Shown one piece after another: positions 40,152 to 53,700 of a stretch of 64,000 nt of DNA. The DNA is taken from contig NW_025939125.1 in assembly GCF_000764305.2 (NCBI RefSeq), positions 1-64,000 on the forward strand. The letters run 5' to 3'. Each line of letters opens with the position of its first letter. Position 1 is the stretch's first letter. The translations under genes and the position numbers were made by a program. Source of the DNA: Hyalella azteca. Its lineage: Eukaryota > Arthropoda > Malacostraca > Amphipoda > Hyalellidae. The notes beneath the pieces are model-generated. The model did no database searches. It was not told the origin of the DNA and saw only the letters and a program-made list of their open reading frames with translations.

Positions 40152-40376
40152 GGGGCAGTGTGACCCAGTGGTTACAGTTCAGAGTACCAAGATTGGAGCA
40201 GAGAGGTGCGGGTTCGATCCCAGCTACCTGCGACAGTTTCTGGTCAAATCGGCGAGGAGGCCGGGCGGTTAAGCACAGCAGCAAAATTGGAGCAGTGAGT
40301 TGCGTGCTCGAGGCCTCAACAAGCTGTGAATGTTCTGTGTTGTAAGAGTCGGCGAATGGCATTCGGCCTAATATAC
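40152..40376 (+). mobile_element. Dimeric tRNA-derived SINE
   Basis: Head 1: GTGACCCAGTGGTTACAG with B-box GCGGGTTCGATCCC. Head 2: GAGGCCGGGCGGTTAAGC with GTGCTCGAGGCC. Tail: AAGAGTCGGCGAATGGC...CGGCCTAAT, like the ends of LINE fragments at 42690 and 48470. Two tRNA-like promoters in a row suggest a dimeric SINE. Confidence 0.7.
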
Positions 40377-40643
40377 GAAAAGTAAGTGAAAAAGTAATAA
40401 TAAATAACTGCTACAAAGGCAGTCTTAAGACGATATAAAGTACATGCACGCATTGCCGTTGAAACTCGGTGGGTTCCGTTCAAATCGCTAAAAAAGAATA
40501 AATACTTGAAATAACCATTTAGATAGCTAACTCTTCGGCTGCACGCCTATGGGTACAAAGAGGTTGCAAAGTTATACCTTATTTTCGCCATATATAACTT
40601 AATAATAATATAAGACATTTCCCTTTTTCGGTCATGAATTTTT

Positions 40644-41144
40644 TCATGAATTACTATGTAATGATTTATTTCCTTGTTCACGTAGCCCCTCAGGGGGGAC
40701 TTCTGACGGGTGTCTGTGCTCGTCAGAAGTCCTATGGGATTTCGCGCTCCTAGGGGGATTGTTCCTGAGCGCCCCACCGCTGAGCTCGCGGTGTCTGACT
40801 GTAGGTCTCAGTTGTGGGGTTAAGTTATTATGTAGGCAGGATTCCTTACATTTCCCTTCTACATTTCCCTTCTCTGTCTCTCTCGTGCGGGCGGCCGACG
40901 TCCCGTGTAAGCGGCCTCTTGTTCGAGTGTCTTCGTTTCTGTTGCTTTTTACCTGTCCCTCCTTGTCACTTCGTCTCTTTTGAGATGCTAACGCTGCTTC
41001 CTTCGAGCCAGCTTCAGCGGGCTGGACATCTGAGACCTTCCGCCCCTTGTGGGTGATGAATAATTGAGACCTTCCACCTTTATGGTGATGTTCATCTTGA
41101 CTTTCGGTGCGAGATAGCTTAATAGCTGAAGCGCTAGTAAACAT
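40644..41144 (-). CDS. Unassigned 166-codon frame, basic and repeat-like context
   Basis: The longest non-repetitive open frame in the intergenic region, rich in Arg/Lys/Ser/Glu ('SAKSHRTSDEHRHPSEVPPE'). It lies in a GC-richer patch after the SINE. No signal peptide, membrane segment or known motif is visible. Could be a transposon remnant or chance. Confidence 0.2.
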   Translation of the reverse strand: MFTSASAIKLSRTESQDEHHHKGGRSQLFITHKGRKVSDVQPAEAGSKEAALASQKRRSDKEGQVKSNRNEDTRTRGRLHGTSAARTRETEKGNVEGKCKESCLHNNLTPQLRPTVRHRELSGGALRNNPPRSAKSHRTSDEHRHPSEVPPEGLREQGNKSLHSNS

Positions 41145-41551
41145 TTGGACACTAAACTAACTAAAAAACTTGTTCACGTAGGTTTAAAATTTATTGGTAT
41201 TACAATGTTTTCGTTTGTCATTCACTCAGTAAAACACTCATAGATCGTTAATTCAACCCTAAAATAGTAATTATCTTAGCATTTTGAACGAAACTACTAG
41301 AAGTTTCCCTTTCCGTATCTTAAAGATAACGTGTCACCTTCAACATCAAATGATACGTTGCAAAGCATCTTGATTTCCATCATTTTAAAATGCTTCGCTT
41401 GTAGTTTTCATCAGGCACCTGCCAGCTGTGGATAGTGGATACTGAATATTAGTTGGTGTTTGTACACTGAATGAGATGGTATGCGTACTAGTGAGGAAGA
41501 AAAGGTTGTTCTTTGTATTAGTCAGTAGCTAACGTTTCGAAAAAATTCTCA

Positions 41552-41701
41552 ATGATGCCAACAACCATTCCAATGGGGGGCTTAGGCCTCACTTTATTAT
41601 CTACTTGCCTAACTGCGGGTGTCATTGCAAATGCTTATTACCAAAAGAAACAATTTTATCCTTCTGTTGTTTACATTATGAAATCTAATCCTAGTATTGT
41701 G
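41552..41701 (+). CDS. Syvn1: SYVN1 exon 1
   Basis: Fifty codons from ATG 41552 (a second ATG follows directly). Contains the first membrane segment, 'AYYQKKQFYPSVVYIMKS', donor GTG|GTGAGT. Intron 1 is about 7.1 kb. Confidence 0.93.
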
Positions 41702-44700
41702 GTGAGTATTGAGTTGTTTATCATTTGGCAAATTAAATAAGATTTAAATAAAAACTATGCATAAAGTGTAACAATATATGATCATTGGCTTCAAAAATAA
41801 GTTAAACATTTATCAAAAATTCATAATCTAGGCTAAGTGGGAAATTAGGGTAAACGCGGTATATTCCGACATCGTGGGTAATTCCGTCACCTCTCTAGTT
41901 TTTCCTATATATTAAGCTTTGTTTTAGTCCCATGCGTTTGTTGATGGTTGAAATGGTGATGTCCCAGGTCTCATAGTGTGGCACAAGAGTCGTTGTAAAA
42001 TTTATCTCAAGGTCATCTGGTCGTTGAACAACCGCATGCCAGTCGATAGTCGATAGGATTTATGCAGTCGATAGTCGATAGGTTTCTTCAGTAGTTCGAT
42101 AACTTAACAATGAAAACACTAGTCATTAATAATGAGATAACCTTAAGTCTATGTACATTATATTCTTTATATACAACAAACACCTAACAGATAACGCATT
42201 AATGGTTTAATTTTTCAAAGCAGCAGTGCCTTCTTAGGTTTCTTTACTAATGAATTCACCGCTTCACCAGTTCACCTCACCGTAAATATTGTGTGTAAAC
42301 AAATGCAAGCTTTCCCTAAAATACGGAGGTCACAACTCACACCTTACTCTTTCTTATCCAGAACTGCTTACTCAGTTTTAAATACTCAATCACCAGAATT
42401 ATCAAACCTCAACTCTATTTAATATATGGCTACTTGCATTTGTTCAACAAATGCGAGCCACTCACAAATGGGATTTGCGAATTTCATATTCTCTCAGGCA
42501 TATCCAACTCCAAGAATACCAGTTAGTTACAATGGGAAGAAATTAAAACTACGGATGTGCACCTCTGTTGTTCACGTGCGTACTGCAAATTTAAGCGTAA
42601 CACATTCCCATTCATCACAGAGTGAATTTCAGCAAATGAAATGATCTAAATGTAAAAATCAACCTTGTGAATCAAGTCACGACAAGTACAAGAATCGGCA
42701 ACAAGACATGGGCCTATGCCCTATTTCGTCACTGAATCGACACTTTTGCAGACCCGCCTGCGGTCCTGGCTGCAGATTCGCGCAACTGAACCACTCATAA
42801 GTCCTTCAATACTGAACGAATTTGCTTGAATTTTAATATGTGAGTTATGAGTAAACATTATCGATACGCTGCCGCAGGAATTAATACAGATTTTTACAAA
42901 AATTCTTTTTTAATCAAAAACAATAAACATATTTTTTTCTCAACCCAGACACTCGTAAGTCCTTCAATACGGAACGAATTTGCTTGAATTTTAATATGTG
43001 ATAGATATTATTGATACGCTGCACGGCTGCAGCAGGAATTAATACAGATTTTTACAAAAATTATTTTTTAATTAAAAACAATAAACATAATTTTTCTCAA
43101 CCCAGACACTCATAATTCCTTCAATAGAGAACAGATTTGCTTGAATTTTGGATTATGAATATCTATTATCAGATGCAGTAAATGAAAAATAGAATGCGCA
43201 CTTTATTTATGGTATTTAATTTCACGATAGGGGGTTTCATCCCAAGGCACATGGAAAAGCATTCTTTCAACTGAGTAGCACATCATAATTAAATCACGAA
43301 CAAGAACTCGCTAAAGCCTTCAGCACGTGTTTAGATTATAGAATTTCTTTCCGACAACCGCTGCGTTCTCAAGTTATATGGCTGATCATTAGACTCGTGA
43401 CCTGTCATCCAAGGCGACCAAAAATTATATCCAAACTTCAGATATGATTCAATGGAAAATTGCACTCAAACCTTTTTCTCACGTCTATGTAGTACATTTT
43501 TGTGCCTAATAATCTTGTTCACTAAGTATAGGGCCATTAGGTTATAACCATTTTTATTCAGAAGTGTCTTAGTGCACTGAAATTAACCTCAACATCCATG
43601 ATAATGGAATCTTTGGCTTACACAGTTCATATGAGTAAAAACCATTTGCCATTGAGCTGCCCATCCAAGCCTGTAACTTGCGGAAAAAAATAAATCTCGC
43701 ATGTCATTTATTAGTAAAAGAAAATTGTATAAACAAATTTCCCATTGATTAGTATTAAAGCATGTGATCTGACTTGCAACATAATGATACTTGTATAAAT
43801 TTTTCCAGTGAGTTGAATATCATCAATGGAATATGCTCGTGTTACAAACGTCTGGAAAAAATTTGAGACCGTAAATGCTGCCGGTCTCACTGTAAATATC
43901 TAAATTCAGTGAGCAATTATTATCTCCCAAAGTAATGACCGTAGCTCAATGAAACTTGTACACATATTCATTAGGACCTAATGGTGATGTTTAGCACGTG
44001 AAAATTTTTTTAATTTCACGTTCATTCGTGAGTAATATGGCAGTACGTGCAGAAATTTGCAGTGAACAAAACATTTTTAGCTCATTTTCTTATTTATGGA
44101 AAAAATGCCCTATTGTGCTCATCATATCTGTCTGTCCGTCTATCTATCCATGACTTTATGTTTTTATCGACGAGAAAATGCGCGCTCACTCATTGCAGTG
44201 AGTACTGAGTTATATTTTTCTAGCTACTGTACAAATTTGAACGGAACTTTTAATATCCAAACACATGCAACTTATTCATCAGGACCTAATGGTAATGTTA
44301 AGCTTGTAAAAAATTTTCCATTTCACCTTCATTCGTGAATCGTGAGTTATAAAGAAATTGGGGCCGAAATTTGCACTGACCAAGAAATTAATTCTGAACT
44401 ACTGAACTGATTTGGACGAATCTTTGAATATACATTCCTACCTTGCAACATTTATGTTGAGCTTGTGACAATTTTTTTATTTTTCCTTTGTTTGCAAGTT
44501 ATACAGCTATACGTACATACCAGTATATGGCTTGTTGTCAATTCAAATTTAAAAATTGGCCTAAAAATGCTGGTCGTTTCACCGTATATCCGTATAACTC
44601 GCGAACGAAAGCAAAATCGAAAAATTTTTCACTAACTGAGAGGTTAGGATTGTGTGTATTCAAAGTCTCATTAAAATCTATTCAGTAGTTTAGAAGAAAT

Positions 44701-47700
44701 TTCTTGTTCACTGCAGATTTTGGCCGAAATTGAGATGTACCTCACGAATGAAGATAAATGGAAAAAACTTGAAAAGGAAGTTAAAACCCCAAAAATTGTC
44801 ACGAGCTAAACATAACCATTGGAAGGTTAGGAATATATATTCAAAGTTTTGTTCGAATCTGTTCAGTAGTTTGAAAGAAATTTCTTGGTCACTGCAAATT
44901 TTGGCTCAAATTTCTGTATAACTCAGGAATGAAGGTGAAATGGTAAAAATTTTACAAGCGGAACATCACCGTTAGGTCTAATGAAGTTTCATCAAGCTCG
45001 CATTTCATTGCTTACAAACTTTCAGATGTACCGTAAAATGGGGTAACTTAGACCGGCGGGGTAACTTAGACCACTTTTCGTTTTTTTTTACAAAAAAACC
45101 CACAACTCAAAAACTATTTGACATAGAAAAATTTTGTCAATGGGCATTAAAGGCCTAATACTGAGGCTACATAATACAATAGAAAGATTTAAAAAGTTCG
45201 CATATCTAATAGGTTAAAAAATTAAAAATGTGACCCACAAAAAAAAGCTATTATTTAAAGCCTGTCAGAGTACCCCCACAGATGTACGTAATCGGTTAAA
45301 ATGCATGAGTATCATGCATAAAAACACCGCAATATATTGCACACCTACATGCTCTTACATGTCAAGGTTAAAATAAAAATATAACATGCAGAAAATTTCC
45401 TCAAGAAAGTTCGATTCTAGCTTCTAAGTGAAAATAACACTGGCGTAATCTGTCCGATTATTTTTGCAAGCTTCAATACATATGATGGTTGCGTTGTCCC
45501 GGGGCTGAACATTTTACATCCGCCGCTCGTAATGCGCTGTTGAGGTCCGGGTTTTAGTCAGTAGTCAGTACCGCAGTCGTATCTTGTCGGGTCTCGCTAA
45601 GTTGCTTGTTGGCAGTCGTCATAAGTTTATTGTGGAAGTGTCCCATTAGTTGACAGTCGTTGAAAAAGATAAATGACTTATTATTTTAGCTCGAAAGTCA
45701 TTGTAAAGTAAAAAAATTGGTCGATAACTTCAGCAAAAGTCGTTGAAATTCCAACGACTATTGCCACTGTATGAGACCTGGGTGACGTCATACATTTGCG
45801 CGTCGAACTACTGCCCAAACACTAGGTCTTGGCCATCTAGCGGGAAAATATTGAGATCCAAAGAGACAATGCACACTACCCAGTGAGATCATCGAAAAAT
45901 GTGTCAAATTTGACAGTTGACCTTGCTCTACCAAATAGTGAATAACTGTTTGTATAGGAAGAATATTATGGTTTGAGACTTTTAAATACGTCTGTGAATA
46001 TATTAGGAATCCTTTAAGTATACTTGTATTCGCTGATTTCAAGTGGTAAATAAAATAATAGATGATTAAGTTGAGAAATGGATTTAGACATATGAAAACT
46101 AATTCTGTCACAACTTGAATTGGACACACACAGATCGTTCCAAGCTATGTACAAAAATTAAAATTTTCTTAATTAAAAGCTTAATAGTTGTTAATTAAAA
46201 GCGTAATTAAGTAGTGTTCAATATTCATTAGTGTTCTAATTCAAAGCCGTGTTGTATTCCAATACAGCTCACACAGCGAACGGAATTCGAACACGTGGAT
46301 GACGGCATTACGTATTGGTAGAATTTGAAGCGCAGATGGAATACGCCTTACCAGGTGCTGAATATTGCCATTTAGGAATATAGGGATTTGGTAGGACCGT
46401 AGGTTTGCATTCTAAAGGCTTTTAAATAAATATGGCAACATTTTGTGACGTTTCATTGTTGCTGGCGCCGCTGAGTGGTGTGTAGTACGGTGTTTTGCGA
46501 GTCACATAAAGCAAACAGAACTCGAGTAACGCATACAGTTATTTTTTTTATAGTTTTTCATTTCTCGATGCGTCCTTAATGTGTCGGAATATACCGTATA
46601 GTGTTTACCCTAGGCATAGGCTAAGCCACCTGTGAATCGCACAAAAATGCCTGTAAGTCTGGGCAATTTTACCTGTTTCTATAAAAAGTGCAATCAATCT
46701 AATAACAATTTATTGAGTGTTAAATAAAAAAAATGGCCTGTTTTTACCAGCAATTTTTAAAAATTGCCAATAAAATGATAGTTTCCATCTGCAATTTTAG
46801 CAAACTTCTGCCAGTGCCAGATATTTTGAATTTGTTCTCTAGAATTCTTGGAAGATCAGAATAAGATAGAAAAAGGTAATATTTATATTAAAATGTCATG
46901 GTTTAAAGTTATCATATCTGGAAGGTTGGTCATAATTTTACAAATTTTATGAGCAATAAATTGCTGTTTTTCCTAATTGTTACAGATGAAATTCAGCTGA
47001 AATATAAATGGTCAAAATATCAATTTGTGCAGGCTGGTTTGGAATATATCTACCTACCTTTTTGCTTTGAAAGCTCTACTAGAGATTTCCCAGATTACTG
47101 CTATTTTTGAAACTGCAAGAAAGCAAGATTTCCTCTAGATGAATTACCTACCCAGGGCTACCCTGGCTACCCAAACAGGAGAATTTGGCAAATTAACCTA
47201 TGAATTTGACAAAATGCCCATGAATTTGGCCAATTTCACCTTTTCCTATGACCCTTTTCTAATTTCTTAAGTAAAAAAAAAGAAAAATGGCCCACTTTCA
47301 CTGGTCATTCCCAAAAGTTATCTGTAAAACAATCATTTTTACCCATGATTTTAAGGAAATTCTGTCTGATTTTCTACATTGATTTCCCCCTAACAGGCCA
47401 CAGGGCCCCCATGCCCTACCCATCTAATTGCTAACAGAAGTGTACCTTCTATTCTACTGCACGATTCCAAACGTATTGAAAATTTGGTATATTTTAATAA
47501 TGAGTAGGAAAATTGTGCACAGCTGTTTTTTCTCATTCACAGGCAGCTTCTGCCAGTTATACAGTTAGGGTCAGTATAATCTATAACAATTATTATGTAT
47601 AGTACCTACATTTAATTTTAGAGTTCATTGATATTCTTCATCACCAATTATTCAGAGTTACTCTAATGATGAACCCAATTTAATGAATTTCTATTCATTT

Positions 47701-50700
47701 AAGTATAAATTTAAGGTGAATAATTTATATACCAATAGAAGGAGAAAGATTAATATTTTTTTACATATTTATAAATGTTTGCTATGTCCTCCTTGTGCTA
47801 CATGGCAAACATCTAAACTGTAGCTAAACATTCCTGAGTGTAAGGTAGGATGCATATTAAATTAAGATCTGGCTTTACACTTTGGGCCACCAAGGTCACC
47901 TGATCTCACCCCATGTCACTTTCTTATGGGTGTATGTTAAGGAAGCTGTTTACATCCTGCCTCTACCAGCAACTTTGGTTGATATGAAGAACCATATCAC
48001 TGCTGCAGTGCACTCAAGTAACAGAAGATATGCTTTCTGGTGTGTGTGGGACAAGTTTGGCTACCCTTTAGACATTTGCCGTGCAGCCCAGGGGTGATAT
48101 TGTAGAACATATTTATAAATATATTCGAAAAAAATTGAATCTTTCTCTATCAATTGGTACCTACACAAATTATTCCTTTTGTATTCTTACTTAAATGAAT
48201 AAAAATTTATATGTGAACATTTCTTCTTGCCTTGAGTCACCGACATCATGACATGTGGAACAGCCTCCCTGATAGCATCGTTGACGCTCCGAGTATGAAT
48301 GCCTTCAAGAACTGACTAGACGAAGCTATGCAGGAGCATATGTTCAGTCTTAAAATGCCTAGCAAATTATGGACCAGGCAATAAGTCCAGCAGCTATATC
48401 AATCAATCGTCAGTTATGGAAAGATCGGGTTCCAAAGGCCGGATCCCTTGTGAATCGAGTCACGAAATATTCAAGAATCGGCAACAGGCCATGGGCCTAT
48501 TTCTTCAGTGCCGACACTTCTATTATATTCTATGAACAAGAATCGGCAACAGGCCATGGGCCTATTTCTTCAGTGCCGACACTTCTATTCTATTCTATTC
48601 TATTAAATTGGGTCCATCATTTCAAATAACCCTGTATGATGCATGATTGACTTGGTAAAAATCTTTTCGCTCCTAATTTACAGTAGCTTGAATATTCAGG
48701 GCAAATATTACTTGCTTCTGCAATTTTTTACAGAAATTTAATCATGAATATTTTATTGTGGCTTTAAAAATGTTGACTTTATAGGCTACTTTCTATTTTT
48801 TCAGGCTCTCTACTTGATGGCATTCACATTAGCTTTGCTCCTGGGTAAACTTCTGAAGAAAATATTCTTTGGTACTCTAAGAGCAGCTGAGTCAGAGGTG
48901 AGTGATGGTAAAACTGGTTGAAATATCCACCCTCAATTGTGAATATAATTATCCATCCACCTCACCCATATTGGTGGAAAATTTTTCATCTTCTTATTTT
49001 TATACTCCTTGATGACACACTCCAGCTCAATAGTTAAATATTAGTTCTTAGTAATATCTGTAGTTTCAAATTATAATAATTTCAGACATGAAATTTTCAA
49101 TGTGGATTTTCTGTCAAGTCCAATGTCTTCCAATGATTTTATGAAGAAAATGTAAATTCTTGTAGGGATTGGCCAGTGTGCATAAATTACGTATGTGTTC
49201 ATTGGCAGATGTCTCCAAATTTACCAAATAATGATAAGCTCACTAGCAGTTTGGCTAGATATATATATAGTATATATAATTGTAAATATCATAAAATGAA
49301 CTTTGTTATCATCATTAACTTCATTATTATTGTTTGTGGGCAGCATTTAATCGAGCGTTTCTTCTATGCCATTACTGAGACGTGCCTGGCGTTCACGGTC
49401 TTTAGGGATGATTTCAGCCACAAGTTTGTGGCTCTTTTCACGGTGCTGCTTTTCCTAAAATCCTTTCACTGGCTTGCGGACTACAGAGTTGACTACATGG
49501 AGCGTTCACCCATCATCACAAGACTGTTCCATATCAGGATAGCATGTGAGAATACAGACTATTACAAGAATCTCTTGAACCTTGTCATATTCCTTTTTAA
49601 ATATTAGAGATACTGTATCATAATTTGCATCAATGAAGATATTGTGTGTCACAAATTCTTGAAGAAGTCAATGAGAATTCTCACAGTGGAGCTTACCAGG
49701 CTTAAGTCTGGAATAATTTTGTACCCAGGTAGCTTGCTAGTTGCTCATCTACTTCAGGCATGAATTTGCTACTGTCAGACTAAAGTACCATTCCATTGAC
49801 TAACCCTCAAATATATTGTTTCAAAACTAGTATAAAGAAATCTCAATTCATTGATGTTTCCACCCATGGTTTTTCCTTATAAAATGAGTTGCCCTTTTAT
49901 CTGTAAATAGCAAAAACCTTTTAGGTTTTGATTCTGAAAATCACATTTTTTGAAGACATACTTGCATCATTATTGAAAGAGAGAAATTGTATTTTTTACA
50001 AAATAAGAATTCTTCTAAAGATACTTATATCATTAGTCTGCTTATATCGCAAGTTCACAAGGAATTTAAAAGCAAAGAAAATGCCAAGAAAATTCACCAT
50101 ATCGATATTGAAAACGTTTCGGAGTCCAGCTCCATCATCAGAGTTGTTCATAACTAGTCCTGTTTATTTCGATATAATGTTAGGTCTTGTTTAGGTTTTA
50201 TGTCTGTCTTTGAATTTTGACTTTTAAAGTGATTTTATTCATTTTTAGTTTAGTCGAACTGATGATGGAGCTGGACTCCGAAACGTTTTCAATATCGATA
50301 TGGTGAATTTTCTTGGCGTTTTCTTTGCTTTTAAATTCCTTGTCTTCTAAAGATGCTCTGAAAACATAATTTTATGCATGGCAGTAAAAATGTTGAACCA
50401 TGTTTACTAAGATGAGCAGCTCTACCCAGGATATTGTATCTTGATCATTAAAGGAGTGCTAGCCTGAGTCAGCTCATGATTTTTTTAATGAAAGTTAAAT
50501 TTGTGCTCATAACTTATGATTGTTGAAAAAAATATAACTTGGTACTCACTGCAGTGAGTGACAGAGAGCGCATTTTCTCATTGACGAAAACTTGAGGTCA
50601 CGGACGGACGGACAGACAGACATGGCGAGCACAATAGGGCATTTTTTTCCATAAATGAGAAAATGCGCTAAAAATAGGAATCAGTCTGAGTTATGACAGG

Positions 50701-53700
50701 ATGTAGAATCCAAGTTATTACCTAATTTTTTTTATAGGAGTCAAAGTCTGAGTAGATTGTTAAATTGGAGTTTTAGTCTGAGTTTTATCTTATGATTGTT
50801 GATAATGAGTTCATGTCTGAGTTATTATGATCATTATTAAAAAAGAAGTGTAAGTCTGAGTTGTGACATGAGTGTTGAAAAGAAGAATATTCAGAGTTTG
50901 AATTTTATGTTTATTCCCTAGCGCTCTTGGCCCTGCTGAGCACCATAGATATCCTGCTGGTACGGCACGCCTACTACTCCACCATGTCCATGGGAGCGTC
51001 CGTCCAGCTCGTGTTTGGGTTCGAGTATGCCATCCTCCTGACGGTTGCCTACAACATCGGCGTCAAGTACATCTGCCATGGCATTGACTTGCACAGGGAG
51101 AACCCCTGGGAGAACAAGGCCATGTATCTGCTATACACAGAGCTTTTTGTGGGTGAGTATTTGATCTAATTTGTTGACATACTCTCATAGGGGTTACGTA
51201 TTTGCTCATGAAAATGTTTTTTTGTCTGATAGGTGACCATCACTGACCAAATTCTTGGAAAATGGAAAACTCGTTGACAATTCATAAATGATTTTATGTC
51301 TGACTTTTTTTTCTATGAATATTTATTTGTTTATTATGCCTTATGTGGTGACTTTTGTCATGGTATTTGCGTGGCTGAAATAAATTTGATTTACGGTATT
51401 GTTCATTTTTCAGACATTTATAAAAATGTGCAGCTCATGAATTATTCAGCCTTGAATGTTATGGATGGTATTTAGTTATTGGCTATTATGTTTAAATGGT
51501 TATTAAACACTTCCACATAGATGACATTTTTTCAACCCACTGTGATGTTGGATTACCATTTTCCTTTGTGCAGGTTTGATCAAAGTGATGTTGTATGTTG
51601 TGTTCCTGATCATTATGGTGCGCATCCACACCTTCCCGCTGTTCATCATCCGGCCTATGTATCTCACCATGAAGTGAGTCATCATTTTGTTCATCATTGT
51701 TCCCTATTTAATATTAAATTCACTGATAGTGAACTGAAAGAAGTATTGATAATTGTTGAACTGTAATATTTTGATGATTTTTTTAACCCCAACGTTTACT
51801 GAGAAGTACTGCATTGGTTATAGGTCATTCAAGAAGGCGCTACAAGACACACTGCAGAGTAGGCTCGCCATCCACAACATGAACACTCTTTACCCTGACG
51901 CGACGGCCGAGGAGCTGCAGCAGGCAGACAACGTCTGTATCATCTGCCGGGAGGAGATGATAGTCAACTCTGGTGAGATGGCACGATTTCAGGTTGAAAT
52001 AGGTATCAAATATTATGGTTCGAAGCAAATATTACATGTATTCGCACCGTGTAAATAAATTTTCATTCAGATGAAACCAAGTATTGTTGTTTGTAGATTT
52101 GTTAGATGATATTTCTGTGTTATAAAAGAACATCTGATTTCTCAACTGAAGCACTTAATGTAGCTCCCAGTGAACAATATAAACTAGTGTTTTACGGAAG
52201 GCAGGGTAGTCCAGTGGTTACAATTTAGAGTATATTGGGATTGAAGAAGTGAGTTGCGGGTTCAATCCCGGCTACCTGTGACAATTCTCTTCAAAACTGG
52301 CGACGTGGCCGGACGCTTAAGAATAGCAAAATTGGAGCAGTAAAGATTCGAGTTCGAAACCCCAGCAAGATGTAAGAATTCTGTGAAATCTCGAATCGGC
52401 AACAGGCAAGAGTTGGCCTATTAAAAGCTGACCCCACAATTACTAAATGTTTACAGGTGTCAAGAAGCTGCCGTGCAACCATCTGTTCCACGCGCTGTGC
52501 CTGCGCTCGTGGTTCCAGCGGCAGCAGACGTGCCCCACGTGCCGACTTGACGTGCTGCGCCCCACGCCCGCCCCCGCCAGACCTGCCGCCCCTGCTGCTC
52601 CTCCCCAGCAGCAGATGCCTGCCCAGGGGGCGCCTGCCAACATGGGTATGAATGCCTCATTTTGTTTGTGTATGGGTACAAACGTCTAATGGGTATTGAT
52701 GTTTCAATGGGTGGGAATGTATCAATGGGTATAAATCTCTCAGGAGTATTGTCTATTGTTGTAGCTAAACTTTCCTTCAGGATTTATTGCGGTACAATTT
52801 GATACTTGAATTATATATAATTAAATATTACGCAAATATATTACGTTCAACTTTCTACATAAGTATTAAAATATTCTCTGATTGAATATTACTGTAATTA
52901 TTCCGTTCTCAGTGGAGTTCTTCCAGCAAGTGGCGGAGCACCAGGAACGCGCTCGACAGCGCCTCGCGGCAGCTGCCGCCAGCAGCAGGAATCTGCAGGC
53001 CACTCCTGCTGGAGCTGCAGACCAGCAAGCTAATCCTGCAGCCCGTGGGGAAGCTCTTCCTCCTGTGCCTCCTCCCCTTCCTTTCCCCATGATGGGAGCG
53101 CCTTTCCCGGGTTTCCTGCCTCCGCCCTTCCCACCGTTCCCAATTGTACCTCCTCATCTGGTGCAACAACCCCAGCAGCAGCCTGGTACGTGGATTCTTT
53201 TATGCATTATTTGTTTCCTTTATTTGTATTATTTTTATGAATTCTCATATTTTCTAGTTCTCCTTATATTATTGCATTACTCCTACGTCATAACATATTC
53301 TTATATTGTATTTCTTATACAATTCTTCTTCAAGTAGGCGTTTTAATGTTTTATTTATTATGCAATGTCCAGTCTATAGAAACTTCCATATAAGCACAAT
53401 TATTGAATCTGCATACTTGTGATAGGTGTGAATATAACTTGGGGGTCAAGTTTGTAGTGTGAAATACTTCATTAGTTCAGTTTAGTTCTAATTTGTTATT
53501 ATTAGTTCGGTTATGCTTGCCGTGCCTTGCTAATTCAAGACGGAATTCAGGCGCCGCCATGCGCACTGATGTTATCGTGAGACCGTACTGTCAAAAATAG
53601 TTAAAAGTTTGTAACTCCGTAAACCAATCACTGACGGCATTTTAAACTAAACCTCCAATCACAGACGAGAAATCGGCCGCTACGTGAACTTAGGCAATTA

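Larger units (their letters stand above)
41848..46610. mobile_element. 4.76-kb composite TIR element in SYVN1 intron 1
   Basis: Left end TA|GGGTAAAC...GGTATATTCCGACA and right end TGTCGGAATATACC...GTTTACCC|TA are inverted, with TA flanks. Further inside, CCCAGGTCTCATA (41965) pairs with TATGAGACCTGGG (45768). The interior contains other repeats and a LINE tail, so the element has grown by nested insertions. No transposase is seen. Confidence 0.5.

Noticed and set aside
40152..40376. True tRNA gene
   Set aside because: A- and B-box words are present but no full cloverleaf can be drawn; the repeated, tailed structure fits a SINE.
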